From contig CM019721.1 of NCBI GenBank assembly GCA_009760885.1, forward strand, positions 22,709,990 through 22,773,989: 64,000 nt of DNA, in the 5' to 3' direction. A program made the position numbers and the translations under genes. The DNA is from Achatina immaculata (taxonomy: Eukaryota > Mollusca > Gastropoda > Stylommatophora > Achatinidae). Under the pieces are notes generated by a model. It was not told the origin of the DNA. It saw nothing but the letters and a program-made list of their open reading frames with translations, and ran no database searches. This document shows, piece after piece, positions 62,441-64,000 of this stretch (position 1 is its first letter; every line of letters starts with the position of its first letter).

Positions 62441-62955
62441 AATTTTTTTAAAAAAACGTGGATTCTCCAGAAGGTCTTGACGACGATTTAAAATTGAGCA
62501 AGTGAAAGGTTAAAGTGCCCTTCGCGGTCCAAGCCACACAAAAAATAAGCCCTCAATCAGTCTCTCGCTCTGGGTAAGAAGACTGAATTTCCTGCTGTGG
62601 CACTCAACATCTTAACTCAACCTTTCTTCTCTAGATGTTGTTATACAGCTCACTCACGTCTCAGCCTTGTCTCTTATTTTGAATTGAGGAAAGATTTGTC
62701 GGTTTTTTTTTGGTTTTCTTTTTCTTTGGTGACGCCAGTGGCAAATAATATGGCTGGTGTGGATGTTAACATTTTGTTTCTTCTGTTTTTTTTGTTTGTT
62801 GAGACAATGTGGGAGTTCTAGCACTCGTTTTGTCACGATGTTTCGGTTTTTTGGGCGTGAAATTAGATCAGCCAAGTGTAGCTAGTTCATTGTTTGGTAT
62901 TTTGGTTTTTTTTTCTTTTGTGTTAGTGAAAGTGGATGAGAAAACTTGAGTCTGG
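62441..62955. other. No feature recognised
   Basis: Unique-looking sequence. Confidence 0.4.
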
Positions 62956-63305
62956 GGAGAGAGAGAGAGAGAGAGAGGGAGGGAGAGAGAGAGAGAGAAA
63001 ATTAAAGAAAGAACATACTTTATTTTCAAAGGGTTAAGAATCGGGCACGCAGGCCCGTCTAACATTCTGCCCTTCATCATACAACTTTCATATAGTCACA
63101 GATATTCAGCTTTTGTTATGATAGACAAAGTGAGTGAGAGAGAGAGAGAGAGGAGGGAGAGAGAGAGAGAGAAAATTAAAGAAAGAACATACTTTATTTT
63201 CAAAGGGTTAAGAATCGGGCACGCAGGCCCGTCTAACATTCTGCCCTTCATCATACAACTTTCATATAGTCACAGATATTCAGCTTTTGTTATGATAGAC
63301 AAAGT

Positions 63306-63310
<5 letters not shown>
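62956..63310 (-). repeat. ~170-bp tandem duplication carrying a dispersed repeat end
   Basis: A (GA)n tract followed by AAAGAAAGAACATACTTTAT, GGGCACGCAGGCCCGTCT and CATTCTGCCCTTCATCATAC occurs twice, almost identical. Reverse complement of the central part matches 15345-15420. Confidence 0.9.
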
Positions 63311-63348
<38 letters not shown>

Positions 63349-64000
63349 TGAGAGACAGTGATAGAGTGATAGAGTGTGAGAGAGAAACAGAGAGAGAGAG
63401 ACAGTAACAGAAAGTGTGAGAGACAGTGATAGATTGAGAAAGAGTGAGAGAGGCATTGATAGAGAGTGTGAGAAACAGTGATAGAGTGAGAGAGTGTGTC
63501 AGAGAAACAGAGAAAATGAGACAGACCGTGAGAGAGTGTGAGAGAGTGTGATAGAGAGAGAGAGTGTGTGTGTGTGAGAGAAACAGACAGATTGAGAGAA
63601 ACAGTGACAGAGAGTGTGAGAGACAGTGATAGAGTGAGAGAGAAACAATCAAAGAGAGACAGTGGCAGAGAGTGAGAGAGTGGGAAAGAGTGTGAGAGAC
63701 AGTGATAGAGAGAGTGTGTGAGAGAAAAAAGCAGAGTGAGAGAGACAGTGGCAGAGTGAGAGAGACAGTGACAGAGTGAGAGAGAGAAATAGACAGAGTG
63801 AGAGGGAAAGTGACAGAGTGTCAGAGAGTGTGAGAGAAAGACAGAGAGTGTGAGAGAAAGACAGAGAGTGAAAGAGACAGAGTGAGAGTGAGAGTGAGTG
63901 TGAGAGACGGTGATAGAGTGAGAGAAACACAGTGAGAGAGATGAGCAACAGTGACAGAGTGAGATAGTGTAAGAGAGATAGAGAGAGTGAGAGATACAGA
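63300..64000. repeat. GA-rich low-complexity tract to window end
   Basis: GAGAGA with irregular GTGTGA, ACAGTGA and ATAGAGTGA interruptions. Opens long CT/Leu-Ser ORFs on the minus strand that are not genes. Confidence 0.97.

Noticed and set aside
63290..63948. Leu/Ser-rich minus-strand ORFs
   Set aside because: GA-rich low-complexity sequence.

Overview
This is animal nuclear DNA. It has spliced exons with GT/AG borders, very low gene density, many minisatellites, RTE-like non-LTR retrotransposon fragments, Penelope-like element fragments and hAT-like MITEs. An NKAIN-family gene, restricted to animals, together with this repeat mix fits a lophotrochozoan, most likely a mollusc (inference; the species cannot be named from sequence alone).

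Two host genes can be assembled by hand, both on the minus strand. (1) An NKAIN homologue (Na+/K+-ATPase-interacting four-pass membrane protein) runs from a TATA box at 20246 to a stop codon at 5743. Its exons are 20005-20157 (or 20005-20091), 14513-14621, 11865-11945, 9259-9468, 7978-8041 and 5743-6155. All junction phases agree except that one short exon, holding the family's Q-Y-R-like segment, was not found between exons 2 and 3. (2) An ankyrin-repeat gene has exons 36499-36655, 34225-34449 and 29751-30473, all joined in phase 0. It gives about 363 residues: three ankyrin repeats and a Ser/His-rich tail.

The most unusual structure is at 8326-9328. A 98-bp unit made of the 3' end of NKAIN exon 4 (transmembrane segment 4), its GTGAGT donor and about 50 bp of intron is repeated ten times in tandem. 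Each unit also creates an ACAG acceptor-like site, so each is a potential 48-nt phase-0 exon. In seven of the ten units the ancestral frame carries a GAG to TAG stop.

Layout. 1-5742: sequence downstream of NKAIN, with a minisatellite split by a LINE, a hAT-like MITE and a dispersed repeat. 5743-20250: NKAIN, with introns full of minisatellites and a Penelope fragment. 20250-29750: intergenic, with two antisense LINE fragments, several small LINE tails and 54-bp, 49-bp and 36-bp arrays. 29751-36655: ankyrin gene. 36656-64000: no recognised host gene; LINE fragments, a 1.39-kb truncated reverse-transcriptase element with an 11-bp target-site duplication, two related MITEs in opposite orientation that each amplified a 30-bp internal unit, and more than 15 tandem arrays.

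Many arrays have unit lengths divisible by three and so stay open over hundreds of codons, often on both strands. These are not annotated as genes. No tRNA, rRNA, CRISPR array or prokaryotic feature was seen.
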